A DNA stretch of 64,000 nt from an uncultured Fidelibacterota bacterium (GCA_902538565.1 CACBFQ010000001.1:324001-388000), one strand, 5' to 3'. Counted from the first letter of the stretch, positions 16,215 through 26,715 are shown. The notes: generated by a model from the letters alone, not told the origin. Made by a program: numbers and translations.

Positions 16215-17150
16215 ATGACTAGGCCTAAGATATCATTAATTGGTGGCGGTCAAGTTGGTGGAAATATCGCATTGCTTTCTGCACAGAAAGAACTCGGCGA
16301 CATTGTCATTGTTGATATACCTGAAGCAGAAAACTTTATGAAAGGAAAAGCTTTAGATATTTCACAGCTTCTTCCTCATGATGGCTACGACGCTAAATTA
16401 TCAGGTACTTCAAAGTTTGAAGATATCAAAGATTCTGATGTTGTAGTAATAACCGCAGGATTTCCAAGACAGCCTGGAATGGATAGAGAAGATTTACTTC
16501 AAAAAAATCTGGATATAATGACTAATGTTGCTAATCAAGTCAAAAATTTTGCTCCAGATGCTTTTGTAATTGTTGTTTCTAATCCTTTAGACGCAATGGT
16601 TTATGCTTTTCATAAAATTTCTGGGTTTGCAAAAAATAAAGTGGTGGGGATGGCTGGAGCTTTAGATAGTGCTAGATTTAGATCATTTATAGCTGAAGCA
16701 ACTAATTTATCATCTCAAGATGTGAATTGTATGGTTTTAGGTGGACATGGTGATACTATGGTACCTGTAAGTAGATTAGCTACTGTAGGAGGAGTTCCTT
16801 TATTCTCTTTACTTAGCAAAGAAGAAATTACAGCTATCGAAGACAGAACCAGATTTGGTGGTGGAGAAATAGTGAAACTTTTTGGAAAAGGTTCAGCATT
16901 TTATGCACCAGCTCAATCTGCTGTTGAAATGATTGAAAGTTTTGTAAGAGATAAAAAAAGAGTTATTCCCTGTGCTTCACTATGTGAAGGAGAATTTGGT
17001 ATTGATGGATACTTTATAGGAGTACCCACAGTCATAGGTTGTGGTGGTGTAGAAAAAATTCTGACCTTTGATTTAAATGAAGAAGAACAGAATGCCTTAA
17101 ATAATACACTTACCGAAGTTGAAAAAACTGTTTCAGAAACAAAACTTTAA
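16215..17150 (+). CDS. mdh: Malate dehydrogenase (LDH-like type)
   Basis: A 311-residue NAD-dependent enzyme. The Rossmann motif is GGGQVGGNIA, with an aspartate (VIVDI) that selects NAD. The mobile loop GFPRQPGMDR has an arginine at the substrate-selecting position, typical of malate rather than lactate dehydrogenase. The catalytic histidine is in LGGHGDTMV, preceded by the conserved VVSNPLDAM. It catalyses malate/oxaloacetate interconversion in the citric acid cycle. It starts 3 bp after L27 and is probably co-transcribed. Confidence 0.95.
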   Translation: MTRPKISLIGGGQVGGNIALLSAQKELGDIVIVDIPEAENFMKGKALDISQLLPHDGYDAKLSGTSKFEDIKDSDVVVITAGFPRQPGMDREDLLQKNLDIMTNVANQVKNFAPDAFVIVVSNPLDAMVYAFHKISGFAKNKVVGMAGALDSARFRSFIAEATNLSSQDVNCMVLGGHGDTMVPVSRLATVGGVPLFSLLSKEEITAIEDRTRFGGGEIVKLFGKGSAFYAPAQSAVEMIESFVRDKKRVIPCASLCEGEFGIDGYFIGVPTVIGCGGVEKILTFDLNEEEQNALNNTLTEVEKTVSETKL

Positions 17151-17153
17151 TTC

Positions 17154-17885
17154 TTGAATTTTATCAAAACACATTTCTTTGTATTAATACTCTTCTTAAC
17201 AAATCTTTTATCTCAAGAAAATTTCCAAATTGAAACCAAAATAAGCGCCTCTTTTAAGATGGGGTCAATTCAATCTAAATCAAAAACTATTTACTCTGAA
17301 GATACATTTTTTTCAAATGTTGAGTTTGCATTTAAGGGTAAAGGTGTTGCACGACTAATGAGTAGAGTAATGCATACTGGAACTATTATTTCGTTAAATG
17401 ATTCTACTGTATCAAATATTGATTTCAAGAAGAAAAAATATTCGGTAAAAATGTTTGATGACATTCTTAAAGGTAAAGAAGATAAAGAAAATCAAAATGA
17501 TAATGAAAATCAAGATGAATCTATTGATGAAGAATACAATCAATTTATTATATCAGAAACACCTGAATTGATTAATGGCTTTGAAGCTTATAAGATAACC
17601 ATTCAGAAAAATGGCACTAATGAAATTTGGTTTTCAAAAACTTTAAAAGAACCTGATTTTGTAATAAAGATTAAAAATGAAATTTCGGAGTTTCAAAATA
17701 GTTGGGCAGATATGTCAATTGACTTAACTGAATTTGGAATAGATAAGGATTCTATAATTGTTAAAATGTCTACAGAAAGCGAAGACGGGAATTTTAATTT
17801 TGATTTAATTTCTTTTCAAAAATTTTTAGGTGATAACAAAGAATTAAAAGTACCTGAAGATTTTAAAAAAGTTCGAAAAATCTAA
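17154..17885 (+). CDS. Exported protein, DUF4412/LolA-like, unknown function
   Basis: A 243-residue protein with an N-terminal signal peptide (LILFLTNLLSQ, cleavage near residue 21). The mature part has a beta-rich pattern, a low-complexity acidic stretch near residues 108-125, and a segment ELINGFEAYKITIQKNGTNE followed by IWFSKTL that recalls DUF4412-type periplasmic proteins. The start is a TTG at 17154, three bases after the mdh stop; there is no ATG before the signal sequence. It overlaps the convergent TPR gene by 4 bp. No function can be assigned. Confidence 0.7.
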   Translation: MNFIKTHFFVLILFLTNLLSQENFQIETKISASFKMGSIQSKSKTIYSEDTFFSNVEFAFKGKGVARLMSRVMHTGTIISLNDSTVSNIDFKKKKYSVKMFDDILKGKEDKENQNDNENQDESIDEEYNQFIISETPELINGFEAYKITIQKNGTNEIWFSKTLKEPDFVIKIKNEISEFQNSWADMSIDLTEFGIDKDSIIVKMSTESEDGNFNFDLISFQKFLGDNKELKVPEDFKKVRKI

Positions 17886-18625
17886 TTATTTTTTTTAACA
17901 ATATTATTTATCTCTTGAAATAACTTCTCTTCTCTTTTGAATGGCCTATCTAATAAAATGCCCCTATTAAATAAATCATATGCTTTTTCTTCGTTGCCTA
18001 GTTTTAAATGAGTTTTTCCAAGCCAATAATATGTACCTATATAGTCTGGATTTAGCTCTAAACTCTTCTCTAAGAAAAATCTTGCTTGCTCAAAAGAACC
18101 TTGGGGAGGTTCTGAAAAAAGAAATGATGCTATTCTTCGCGATGCTTTACCTAAGCTGGCAAGCTTATAGTGCCATTGTCCCATTATATTATAGCAAAAT
18201 TCATCGTCTGGCAATAGCTCAATAACTTTCAATGATAACTGTTCAATGTTCTTCGATTGTTCTATTTGCTTTCTAATACTTTCTTCCTCAACTGTTTTAC
18301 CTAAAGCAATAACATACCATTTTAATACATTTGGATCCTCGGAGTTAAGACTAAACGCATGATCAATGTATTTAAATGCTTTTTGAGCATTTTCTTTATC
18401 TTCTTTCTGTTGAATTGCTTTTTCAGATAAGTAATGATGTGTAATAGATAGTCTTAAAAGAATATCTTTATTATTGGGATACGAATTATTTAGTTCTTCA
18501 AGCAGGATTAAAGTTTTATTGAAGTTAAGATCACTTAAATCCTTATCTATTTTTGAGAAATCTTGTGCAAAAGTAATACTATAAAAAATGGGGGTTATAA
18601 AAAAAAATTTGAGTAAAAGATTCAA
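17882..18625 (-). CDS. Exported TPR-repeat protein
   Basis: A 247-residue protein with a signal peptide ending FYSITFAQ. TPR-like helical repeats fill the rest, with clear units at AFKYIDHAFSLNSEDPN (about 87-103) and the pair ARFFLEKSLELNPDYIGTYY and WLGKTHLKLGNEEKAYDLFN near the C-terminus. The middle (HYKLASLGKASRRIASFLF) resembles the RMDN family of TPR proteins. The start codon is a TTG at 18625 that overlaps the stop of the upstream lipoprotein gene (TTGA), so translation is probably coupled. It would act as a periplasmic adaptor; the partner is unknown. Confidence 0.75.
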   Translation of the reverse strand: MNLLLKFFFITPIFYSITFAQDFSKIDKDLSDLNFNKTLILLEELNNSYPNNKDILLRLSITHHYLSEKAIQQKEDKENAQKAFKYIDHAFSLNSEDPNVLKWYVIALGKTVEEESIRKQIEQSKNIEQLSLKVIELLPDDEFCYNIMGQWHYKLASLGKASRRIASFLFSEPPQGSFEQARFFLEKSLELNPDYIGTYYWLGKTHLKLGNEEKAYDLFNRGILLDRPFKREEKLFQEINNIVKKNN

Positions 18626-19647
18626 GGATAAAATCTGTACATTACTGGCTGATGGTCGGATATTTTTCCATCTACATTGTTATTAGAAATACCAACTTCA
18701 GCAGGAACAGAAATTACATTTGAAGTTGATGTGGCATCCATTGTAAACATTGATTGATTGATAATAATATGATCGAGATGTGAGGCTGAATAGGAACTTG
18801 ACCAACCTTGCCAAGAATATCCACCTGCAGGACCTTGCAAAATACTTAAATCGGTTAATTTAAACGATGAAGCTGAATCAAAATTAGTTGGATCTGTGAA
18901 AGGACTTAGAGTTGGATTTGATATTGATTGTGAACCAACATTGTTAAAATCTCCTAATATAACAACGTTGTCACTTGATCTATTATTTAAGATATATTCA
19001 GTAAGTAAAAGGCTAGCATGATGTCTTCTAGTAGTTTCATCCCCCGTATCATTTGCATTATATGAATCGTCTCCACAGCATTTATAATGAATTCCAATCA
19101 AATATAGGTTTAATGTTTTAGTACCATCAGACCATGTAAGATAATTTTCCATAGGAGGTCGATCCGCAAATTGATAAGCTGCATTATTATAATAGTCTGA
19201 GTCACCATCATCATTATTAGCAGTATCAGCCCACAATTCATTTTTTGAATTAAAAGTTATATACTGGTTTTTATAAACAAGTGCAAAACCTAAATTCCCG
19301 GACTCATCATCTACTACATACGAATAATTAGGCATAGCATCGACCATACTAATAAGTTCTGATTCAGATCTTATTTCTTGGAAAAAATATATATCTGCAT
19401 TCCATTTTTCTAATAAGTTTTTTACATAATCTTTTGTTGAAGAATGTTGCGGGAATTGTCTAATGTTCCAAGTTACTATTTCTACTTGATTGGATAAACC
19501 ATAGTCCACTGCATTTGGAAACTCATAAGGGTTTGTATTATCTCCTCCACCATTATCATCTCCTGGATCTGTTGGTGAACTGCCTCCACCTGAACACGCT
19601 AGAATAAAAATAATTAATAAAAAATATTTATATAGTGACTTAATCAT
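18622..19647 (-). CDS. Endonuclease/exonuclease/phosphatase-family lipoprotein
   Basis: A 341-residue lipoprotein with lipobox ILACSGGG (cysteine about residue 18) and a Gly/Asp/Asn-rich linker. The EEP fold motifs are VTWNIRQFP (Asn metal ligand), FFQEIRS (Glu), IGIHYKCC, ILGDFNNVG and the C-terminal SDHQPVMY with the catalytic histidine. Members of this fold hydrolyse phosphodiesters (DNA, RNA, phospholipids). Surface location suggests nutrient phosphate or nucleic acid scavenging, an inference. It overlaps the upstream M28 gene by 8 bp. Confidence 0.87.
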   Translation of the reverse strand: MIKSLYKYFLLIIFILACSGGGSSPTDPGDDNGGGDNTNPYEFPNAVDYGLSNQVEIVTWNIRQFPQHSSTKDYVKNLLEKWNADIYFFQEIRSESELISMVDAMPNYSYVVDDESGNLGFALVYKNQYITFNSKNELWADTANNDDGDSDYYNNAAYQFADRPPMENYLTWSDGTKTLNLYLIGIHYKCCGDDSYNANDTGDETTRRHHASLLLTEYILNNRSSDNVVILGDFNNVGSQSISNPTLSPFTDPTNFDSASSFKLTDLSILQGPAGGYSWQGWSSSYSASHLDHIIINQSMFTMDATSTSNVISVPAEVGISNNNVDGKISDHQPVMYRFYP

Positions 19648-20551
19648 AGATGTAATTTAATAATAAAGTTCCAACTTGTTGTAAGCTTTGTGGCGAACAA
19701 TTTTCAGGTATATCTTGTTGTGTATGCCAATAATTATAAAATAAATTTGGATAATCAAAATCAATAATATCTATTGCTGGAATCTTAGCATTTTCCCATA
19801 ATGGAACGTGATCATCATATATGTCATAACCAACTTTGTATTCAAAAGCATTGAGTTCAAGCTCATTAGCTAAGCTCCAAATTTCTTTTACCATGTCAGG
19901 ATTGACAGAATAAGAATATCTTTCAATTGGTATATTAAGATATTTATCACCAACCATATCAACTATAATTGCAGAATTTGGTTTTAGAATTGGTAAATTT
20001 TTAGAAAAATACTCGGATCCCATTGCATAGGTGGTTGGTTGTCCTGATATTCCAACATCTTCTGCATCAAAAAACACTAAATCTATTCCAATTGGAGGAG
20101 GATTATTTGAAAATATTTTTGCAAGCTCCATTAAAACAGCTGTTCCACTTGCACCATCATTTGCACCTAAAATAGGAATAGATCTATTATCTGGATTAGG
20201 GTCTTCATCTGCAACAGCTCTAGTATCCCAGTGGGCTCCAATTAACAACCTTTCTTCAGCTTCTAAATTGAATTGAGCTACAAGATTTTTACCAACTCTA
20301 TCTTCTCCTGTGATGTGTTCAAAATAATTAAAATCTTGAATGATAACTTTGTCTGAATTTTTTAACAAATAACCCTGTAGAAAATTAGCAAATTGCTGAT
20401 GTCCAGTTGATCCCGGATTTCTTGGCCCAAAATCACATTGCTCTATAATGTATTGGTATGCAATATTGCCATCAAATTCTGGAATATTTTTTTCACCCTC
20501 ACTCGAAGAACAAGCAAGTATAAAGAAAATGATTATAATATACTTTTTCAT
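19640..20551 (-). CDS. M28-family lipoprotein, glutaminyl-peptide cyclotransferase-like
   Basis: A 303-residue lipoprotein with lipobox FILACSSS. The zinc-binding residues of the M28/glutaminyl cyclase fold are visible: histidine and aspartate in GAHWDTR, aspartate in GANDGASGTAVL, Glu-Asp in FFDAEDVG, aspartate in VDMVGD, and a histidine in YWHTQQDIPEN near the end. The YWHTQQD ending and the overall size match bacterial glutaminyl cyclases rather than long M28 aminopeptidases. It may cyclise N-terminal glutamine of exported proteins or cleave peptides. It is encoded immediately after sprA; in Bacteroidota many proteins exported by type IX secretion are N-terminally pyroglutamylated, so the pairing is suggestive. 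Confidence 0.85.
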   Translation of the reverse strand: MKKYIIIIFFILACSSSEGEKNIPEFDGNIAYQYIIEQCDFGPRNPGSTGHQQFANFLQGYLLKNSDKVIIQDFNYFEHITGEDRVGKNLVAQFNLEAEERLLIGAHWDTRAVADEDPNPDNRSIPILGANDGASGTAVLMELAKIFSNNPPPIGIDLVFFDAEDVGISGQPTTYAMGSEYFSKNLPILKPNSAIIVDMVGDKYLNIPIERYSYSVNPDMVKEIWSLANELELNAFEYKVGYDIYDDHVPLWENAKIPAIDIIDFDYPNLFYNYWHTQQDIPENCSPQSLQQVGTLLLNYIYD

Positions 20552-23500
20552 TATCCTCTTATAGCTACGTTTAAGTTGATACCAAAGTCTCTATCAATTC
20601 TTCTACCAGTTAACCTTGTATCATTTTCTCTGTACTCATAGAACAAGCTACCCGTAACATCATCTGTTAATGTATATGTAATTCTTAGTATGCTCTTTCT
20701 TGTATTTGAAAAGTTTTGTTCAACAAAATTAATTTTATCTTTCGAACCTTCTTCCTTCTTATTTGAAAAGTCAAAGTTTAAGGAAATATTCATATTATTT
20801 CTCAAATTAATATTCCTGTCTGTAAACGGAAGCTCAAATCGAATGCCTTTCGAAAAATTATATGTAATTGTTGCAAGAATACTATTATCAGAAATATATG
20901 TTAGTCCAGTTGCAACTTCGTCTAAAGTGTGAGTTACATTACTTCTTATATTTGTAGACACACCGTTTTTAAATGAAGTACTAATTCCAATTAACGGAGT
21001 GAACGATCTTGTTACTCTAGATAATTGAAGACTGTCATTAAAATCATCTTCAAAAGATGATATACCAAATAAATTAATTGGTGCAATTCCATCTTCATTA
21101 AATTTCCATGATAAATTCTGTTTACCTGAAAACGCATGTTCTAAAGAAACCGACGATACATATGGTTTTATAAAGCCTATTTTTTCTAATCCACCAATTC
21201 TAAAAGACCAATTTAAAAATGGAAAACCTTTGGAGAGATTATTACCAAACGAAATATAATCTCGACTGATAGATCTAATGTCTATACTGTATCCATTAAT
21301 ATTAGATGAAATACTCTCATTAAATGAAATGCTTAAAGAGGTCTGTGGGTTAAACCTAATACCAGATCTAGCTGTGAATGATTTCTTAATATCCTCATTA
21401 CCAGTATTAAGTCCAACTTCTGATACAGAAGATAATCCGTGGTTATCTTTAAGCCCTAAACGATAGCCCAAAGGAACATCTCCATCTATTCCGTTTGATA
21501 GTCTATTAGTATTGTTAGTAACTGTGAGCGTTAAAGGTTCAATTTTCTTAGATTCGTTATAAATTCTTTCTAGAAAGAGACTATTAATCTCTGATGAATT
21601 TTTCTCTTCAGGAGAATCTTTTTGGGTTTCTTTATCTTTATCTTCTTCAGAATTAAAGCTAGAAAGTCCTCGCGATCTTGTTCTTGAAGATGGCTTCGAC
21701 TGTCTCTTGGAAAGAGGCGTATAAAAAGTTTCAATAATTTCTGTCGGGGAAATAGATAAATTAATAGCAGTATTTTTTACCAAATTCAAATTAGCTGCAT
21801 CAATTACACTGTTTAAAGGTTTATTCCATGTATAATTTGTGTTGTATGAAAAATTTGGTTTGAACCAACTAATCCATTGAGGACTAAATGAATAATTTAA
21901 ACTTTCATTCAAATTTGTTAATGACCCTACTTTCAATTTATTTAATACCTCTTCACGATATTCTGACATATCGCTTCGAATATTTTTTGAATAATTCAAT
22001 TGAGTGTTATCAAATACTTTATAGTTCACTGTAAATCTTCTTTCTAATCCTAGACTGAAGTCTTCCACCAGCTCATTAGTTTTTCTAGAAAATTTTTCAG
22101 TTAGATTTCTATTTACTTTAATGCTTGAACCAAATGTTGAAGGAGTGTAGAAAAATTTAGTTTCACTTAACTGCTCGCCAATAAGTGGTACTCTTTCAGC
22201 CCACTTGAAAGCTTCAATATAATTATCACTAGGAAATCTTAAATTATAATCAACATTTGTACTAATCTTGCTAACATCAACAGACTTCATAATTGCGTCA
22301 GACCTATTTTGTGAAGAAATATTGAAGCCGGCGCTTAAATTGTCTATCGAATATTTAATAAATGGATTTTCTGATTTAACTCTTTTAGAGATTTTACCCG
22401 TCACATTAATTGCAGAAGATTGTACTATAACGGAATCAGGTGCAGCACCATTTGTTCTTATATCTGTCCCAGGGAAGTATTTTGGAGAGTTGCTTACTGT
22501 ATTATAACTCATATTTAAAGGAAACGATATTCCTAAACTGCTTGGGAATAAACTTCCTAATTTAAAATTATTAGTAAATGTAAAGTTTTCAACAGTTTGA
22601 TTGGTTCCAATTCTTTCTTGGAGTACGTGGAAATCTGCATCCTTTCTACTATAAGAAATGGTGCTCTTACTTAAATCGGATAAATTAAATTTTGATTTTA
22701 ATCTTACTGCAGTTCCAGTTTCTTTTTTTACTCCACTCAATCTCAATTCGTCTAGCCACAATTCTCCACTTATAGGGTGATCAGAATCATTTTCTATTCC
22801 AACAATAAAATATTGTAATCTTGACAGAGAAGGATTCCCGACAATTTCTACATTTCTGTAAATATTATTACCATCATCAATAAAACTATATTCTTTATAA
22901 TCAGTTGAATCTGTAAATGTGTCATTTGTATTTATTAGACTAATTGATTCATTTGTTTCATTTTTTAAACTGGTTAACCAATTTAAATCTAGGTTAACTT
23001 CATTCCGCTTCAGGTCTTCATCCCAAGTATCATATACTGGTTTTGTTAATTTATAATATTCATCTCCATTTCCAAACTGTATGAAAAATTTTAGGTCTGT
23101 TTCTTCAGAAGTTGCAAAATCACTATTACCATAAATAAACATTTTCATTTTGTCGTACATTAAAAAGCTTTGACCTTTCTTCTGATCCATAGCTAAAATC
23201 TTTTTAGCAGCACCCTTATATTGCGGACTTAGATTATCAAACTTAAGTACAAGAGATTGTTCTTTCGATCTAATCTGATTTATCTGATCGTATTCACCAA
23301 ACACTCCTTTAGGTGGAACATATTCAGGATTATCTTCATCATTGATTACAGAAACAATAAATGTACTATCTTGAGCAGTATATGTATCTTGACTTGCAAG
23401 AGATGTACCTAATTCTTGCCAAGCATTACCTACCAATTCAATTTTTGCTATTTCAAGTTGAGATGCCTCTGATACCCCTGAAACTACTAATCTAACTGAC

Positions 23501-26500
23501 TTAATTTCACTGAGTGAAATATCTTGAATTTTTTCAAAGTCACTTAATGGAACTCTAATTAATCTCCAACCAGTTTTAAGTCCATTAACTTCTGTAGATC
23601 CAGCAACATAAGTACTGTCATTTAATGAGATAGTTTTAGTAAAGTAATCATTTGTTCTATCAAGAAAACCAGATTTATCCAAATCCTCAGTATCAGGATA
23701 TTTACCGCCAGTTTGAATTCTATCTCCGGTTCCGTTTCCTTCCGTACCATTTACTTTTTCATAATTTGAACTTCCTTCTGAATAGCTCCAATTATCTCCA
23801 TTTGGATCATTTACATCAACATCAGAAGAAATATTTATTAATACTGTTTCTCCGCTATCTAATAATTGTTGATAGGTAAGTCCATCATCCAAACAACCAC
23901 CAAATCCGTTTTCAAATTCGTTAAAACATCCATCTAAACCAGTATCTTCATTGTCTTCAAGAAAACCATTTCCTAGCGCAAGGCCAGCCTCTGGAATATC
24001 TTCAGTATTTAAAACTCCATTTCCATCATAGTCTTCACTTATTTTTCCTAAATCTATTGTTAAGTTTCCCTCTTCACCTTTAAGCCATATCTCAAAAAAC
24101 CTAGTTCTAGTTTGATCATAGTCTCCAATGAACATGGGTGTTGTTATACCAGCCCATAAAGAATCTGGATCTGTTGTAGATTGAAACTCTTGAGGCTGAT
24201 ATTTTAGAACCAAAACATCTGTTGTTAGGTTTTGAGCTCTTTGGGATGTTGAAATATTAGGCCAAATATTATTTGTTAAAACCTGAGAGTATGGATTATA
24301 CCAATACATTTTTAACCTATTTCTCTGATCATACTCTTGATTATTTTGAAGATCGATAGGAGCAGATGATATATTCCAAAATCTTCTCAATATCGAAGGA
24401 TTTGTTACTCTTTTAGACCCCTCAAAATCATCAATGAATGCAACACCATTACCATCACCAGTTCTTGAATTTGAAATAGAGTTAGGATTAGGTAATACCT
24501 GTGCTACCTCTCCTTCAATAGAAAAACTTGAGATTTTTTCAGCATTTAGAAAATTAAATTGATTAATTCTTGCAGATAAATTGTCCAAGTCTGTTTCGTA
24601 TCTTCCATTAATATCCCATATAAAGTTTTGAATAGGTTCATATCCAACTTCCACTTTTTTATTTACAATATCTTGGTCATAATAAAGAGCGGTCATTCCC
24701 AAGAAAGAATTGTCATCAAAATCAATTTGTGCTCTTGAACCAACCATAATTTTTCTATCAAATGTCACTAAATCGTGCTTATCATACGAAATTTCTAAAT
24801 CGCTATTAGGATTAATATCTCCTGTTAGCATAATTACACCTGAGAAATAATCAATTTGATAATCTTTCCCACGTTCAAGTTTTTCACCATCTGAAAAAAT
24901 CTCTTCACTGCCTTCAACTAAAGTAAATCCTAAGTTGATAGTTGAAGTTGGATTAGTATAATTTACATTAAGCGTAAAACGTGAATCTCCTGTATACTCT
25001 GTTCTGTTGGAAGATGTATACATTTTTCCTTCTTGCAAGAATTCAAATAAATCAGAATTTTCATTACCACCAACAATATCGTTGTTTGATACAAAAGGTA
25101 AAAGAGCTGGTAAATGAATTTCTCCTGTCTGGAGATTTACAATATTTAGGTTATTAAAATCAATTACTTCATCTGGTGTAGATGCTCCTGATTGATTAAA
25201 ATTATCTAAACCAAAAAGATTTAAAAATGTGTTCCCATTATCAGCTCTATCGCTGAGAGGAGTTGAAAAGTTATCAATAATACTGACTTCTAAACTTTCC
25301 GAATCTATATTTGTTGATCCCATTGAGTAAACATTCTTAAACATCAAGTCCCAAGCAGGATGGTTGGGATGAGAGGATTGAGCCTTAATCATTTTTAGAA
25401 CTAAATTTGAATTTTGTTCAGATACTCCTTCACCAATTTGGAGAATTAACTGTCCGGATGTACGATCAACTAACTGAAAATGAGCAGCAATAATTTCATT
25501 TTGTAATGAATTTCTCATTCGGATGAATCCCAAGTCTTCATTAATACTATAATCAGATCCTCTTTCAAGCCTAATAAATGCTCCTTCTTTACTCTTATCT
25601 GGATATAAAGATAAATCATTAGGATCAATGTAGGCTGTTCCTGGGTCTGCCTGAGGATTATTTGATGCATCTATCTTGAATAACTCAAAATTCCTGATTA
25701 CAACATTCCCAATAGGATGTAAGCCATTTACCAGAGGATAGTATGAAGGAATTGATAAAGTAAATCCAGTATCTTCAATTGTATCGTTTGAACCATTTCT
25801 AAACCATTCATGAATGAAGAAATATAAATTTTTTCTGTAATCGTAGTCTTGAATCTGATTCAACTTTAATTCCGATGTTCCTTTATATTTTTGGGATTGT
25901 TTTTTTGTTTTTTCTAAGGATGCAATACTGGTAATATTAACAGGTCCAAGCTTTGATAGGGCTTTTACTCCAAAAAGACCCTTATTTTGACCTGAAAAAG
26001 TCACAAATTCCGTAGATGGCAAATTCAATGAAATATTACCCATTTCTAGTTTTTGAAGTATGTCATCATCTTCTCCCTGATAATCAACTCTAATCGTATT
26101 TTCCCAATCAAAATCACGTTCAGAGTTTTGATCTAAAGATACAGTAATTCTTTCACCAACCTTCCCTTGCACATTTAGTTGTTGTTTTTGATCAAATTTG
26201 AAATTTGTTTTTTCTTGCTCTCTAAAAGAAGACCGTACTAGCTCTTGATCTTGATTCACGAGCTTTCCAGATAAGTTAATATTACCTTGCACTCTCAAAG
26301 AAGCTCTTCCCAATGCGCCTAGGTCAATATCAGCGATTTGCATATACCTATCTGTTCTTTTGCTTATAGTAGTATCAGATGCTGAAAGAATGAAAGGTTG
26401 AGAGAAATTGAATGATTGATTAGATAAATATAATGAATTGATATATTCGTCAAATGTAGAAACATATGGTGCTGAACTAGGGCTATTTAATATTTTTTCC

Positions 26501-26715
26501 AAAATAACTATTTTATCAAATGATGTTTCAAAAGAAACATCGTACTCCAAATATTTTTTATTAATAGAAAAAATACCAATCGGATAATTTGAAATATCAT
26601 TTAAGGAATAATTTGTTTTTGATTTACTTTTAAAAGGGTCAAATCCAAAATCTTGGATAATATTTTGCCCAAAAATTTGGCTAATAAACACTATGAACAA
26701 TAAAAAATTTTTCAT
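20551..26715 (-). CDS. sprA: SprA/Sov-type outer-membrane translocon protein (type IX secretion)
   Basis: A 2054-residue exported protein with signal peptide (LLFIVFISQIFGQ). The long, beta-strand-rich sequence has many alternating hydrophobic segments and asparagine/serine-rich loops, and ends in NVAIRG. The family landmark FIDDFEGSK with a following RRFWNISS occurs near residues 758-780. FRMRNSL-like beta-propeller strands and IRVSL-type strands are frequent. The Flavobacterium homologue SprA (about 2400 residues) forms the giant 36-strand barrel that is the type IX translocon. This version is some 350 residues shorter. It is the first of three or four same-strand envelope genes and begins directly after rdgB. 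Confidence 0.87.
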   Translation of the reverse strand: MKNFLLFIVFISQIFGQNIIQDFGFDPFKSKSKTNYSLNDISNYPIGIFSINKKYLEYDVSFETSFDKIVILEKILNSPSSAPYVSTFDEYINSLYLSNQSFNFSQPFILSASDTTISKRTDRYMQIADIDLGALGRASLRVQGNINLSGKLVNQDQELVRSSFREQEKTNFKFDQKQQLNVQGKVGERITVSLDQNSERDFDWENTIRVDYQGEDDDILQKLEMGNISLNLPSTEFVTFSGQNKGLFGVKALSKLGPVNITSIASLEKTKKQSQKYKGTSELKLNQIQDYDYRKNLYFFIHEWFRNGSNDTIEDTGFTLSIPSYYPLVNGLHPIGNVVIRNFELFKIDASNNPQADPGTAYIDPNDLSLYPDKSKEGAFIRLERGSDYSINEDLGFIRMRNSLQNEIIAAHFQLVDRTSGQLILQIGEGVSEQNSNLVLKMIKAQSSHPNHPAWDLMFKNVYSMGSTNIDSESLEVSIIDNFSTPLSDRADNGNTFLNLFGLDNFNQSGASTPDEVIDFNNLNIVNLQTGEIHLPALLPFVSNNDIVGGNENSDLFEFLQEGKMYTSSNRTEYTGDSRFTLNVNYTNPTSTINLGFTLVEGSEEIFSDGEKLERGKDYQIDYFSGVIMLTGDINPNSDLEISYDKHDLVTFDRKIMVGSRAQIDFDDNSFLGMTALYYDQDIVNKKVEVGYEPIQNFIWDINGRYETDLDNLSARINQFNFLNAEKISSFSIEGEVAQVLPNPNSISNSRTGDGNGVAFIDDFEGSKRVTNPSILRRFWNISSAPIDLQNNQEYDQRNRLKMYWYNPYSQVLTNNIWPNISTSQRAQNLTTDVLVLKYQPQEFQSTTDPDSLWAGITTPMFIGDYDQTRTRFFEIWLKGEEGNLTIDLGKISEDYDGNGVLNTEDIPEAGLALGNGFLEDNEDTGLDGCFNEFENGFGGCLDDGLTYQQLLDSGETVLINISSDVDVNDPNGDNWSYSEGSSNYEKVNGTEGNGTGDRIQTGGKYPDTEDLDKSGFLDRTNDYFTKTISLNDSTYVAGSTEVNGLKTGWRLIRVPLSDFEKIQDISLSEIKSVRLVVSGVSEASQLEIAKIELVGNAWQELGTSLASQDTYTAQDSTFIVSVINDEDNPEYVPPKGVFGEYDQINQIRSKEQSLVLKFDNLSPQYKGAAKKILAMDQKKGQSFLMYDKMKMFIYGNSDFATSEETDLKFFIQFGNGDEYYKLTKPVYDTWDEDLKRNEVNLDLNWLTSLKNETNESISLINTNDTFTDSTDYKEYSFIDDGNNIYRNVEIVGNPSLSRLQYFIVGIENDSDHPISGELWLDELRLSGVKKETGTAVRLKSKFNLSDLSKSTISYSRKDADFHVLQERIGTNQTVENFTFTNNFKLGSLFPSSLGISFPLNMSYNTVSNSPKYFPGTDIRTNGAAPDSVIVQSSAINVTGKISKRVKSENPFIKYSIDNLSAGFNISSQNRSDAIMKSVDVSKISTNVDYNLRFPSDNYIEAFKWAERVPLIGEQLSETKFFYTPSTFGSSIKVNRNLTEKFSRKTNELVEDFSLGLERRFTVNYKVFDNTQLNYSKNIRSDMSEYREEVLNKLKVGSLTNLNESLNYSFSPQWISWFKPNFSYNTNYTWNKPLNSVIDAANLNLVKNTAINLSISPTEIIETFYTPLSKRQSKPSSRTRSRGLSSFNSEEDKDKETQKDSPEEKNSSEINSLFLERIYNESKKIEPLTLTVTNNTNRLSNGIDGDVPLGYRLGLKDNHGLSSVSEVGLNTGNEDIKKSFTARSGIRFNPQTSLSISFNESISSNINGYSIDIRSISRDYISFGNNLSKGFPFLNWSFRIGGLEKIGFIKPYVSSVSLEHAFSGKQNLSWKFNEDGIAPINLFGISSFEDDFNDSLQLSRVTRSFTPLIGISTSFKNGVSTNIRSNVTHTLDEVATGLTYISDNSILATITYNFSKGIRFELPFTDRNINLRNNMNISLNFDFSNKKEEGSKDKINFVEQNFSNTRKSILRITYTLTDDVTGSLFYEYRENDTRLTGRRIDRDFGINLNVAIRG

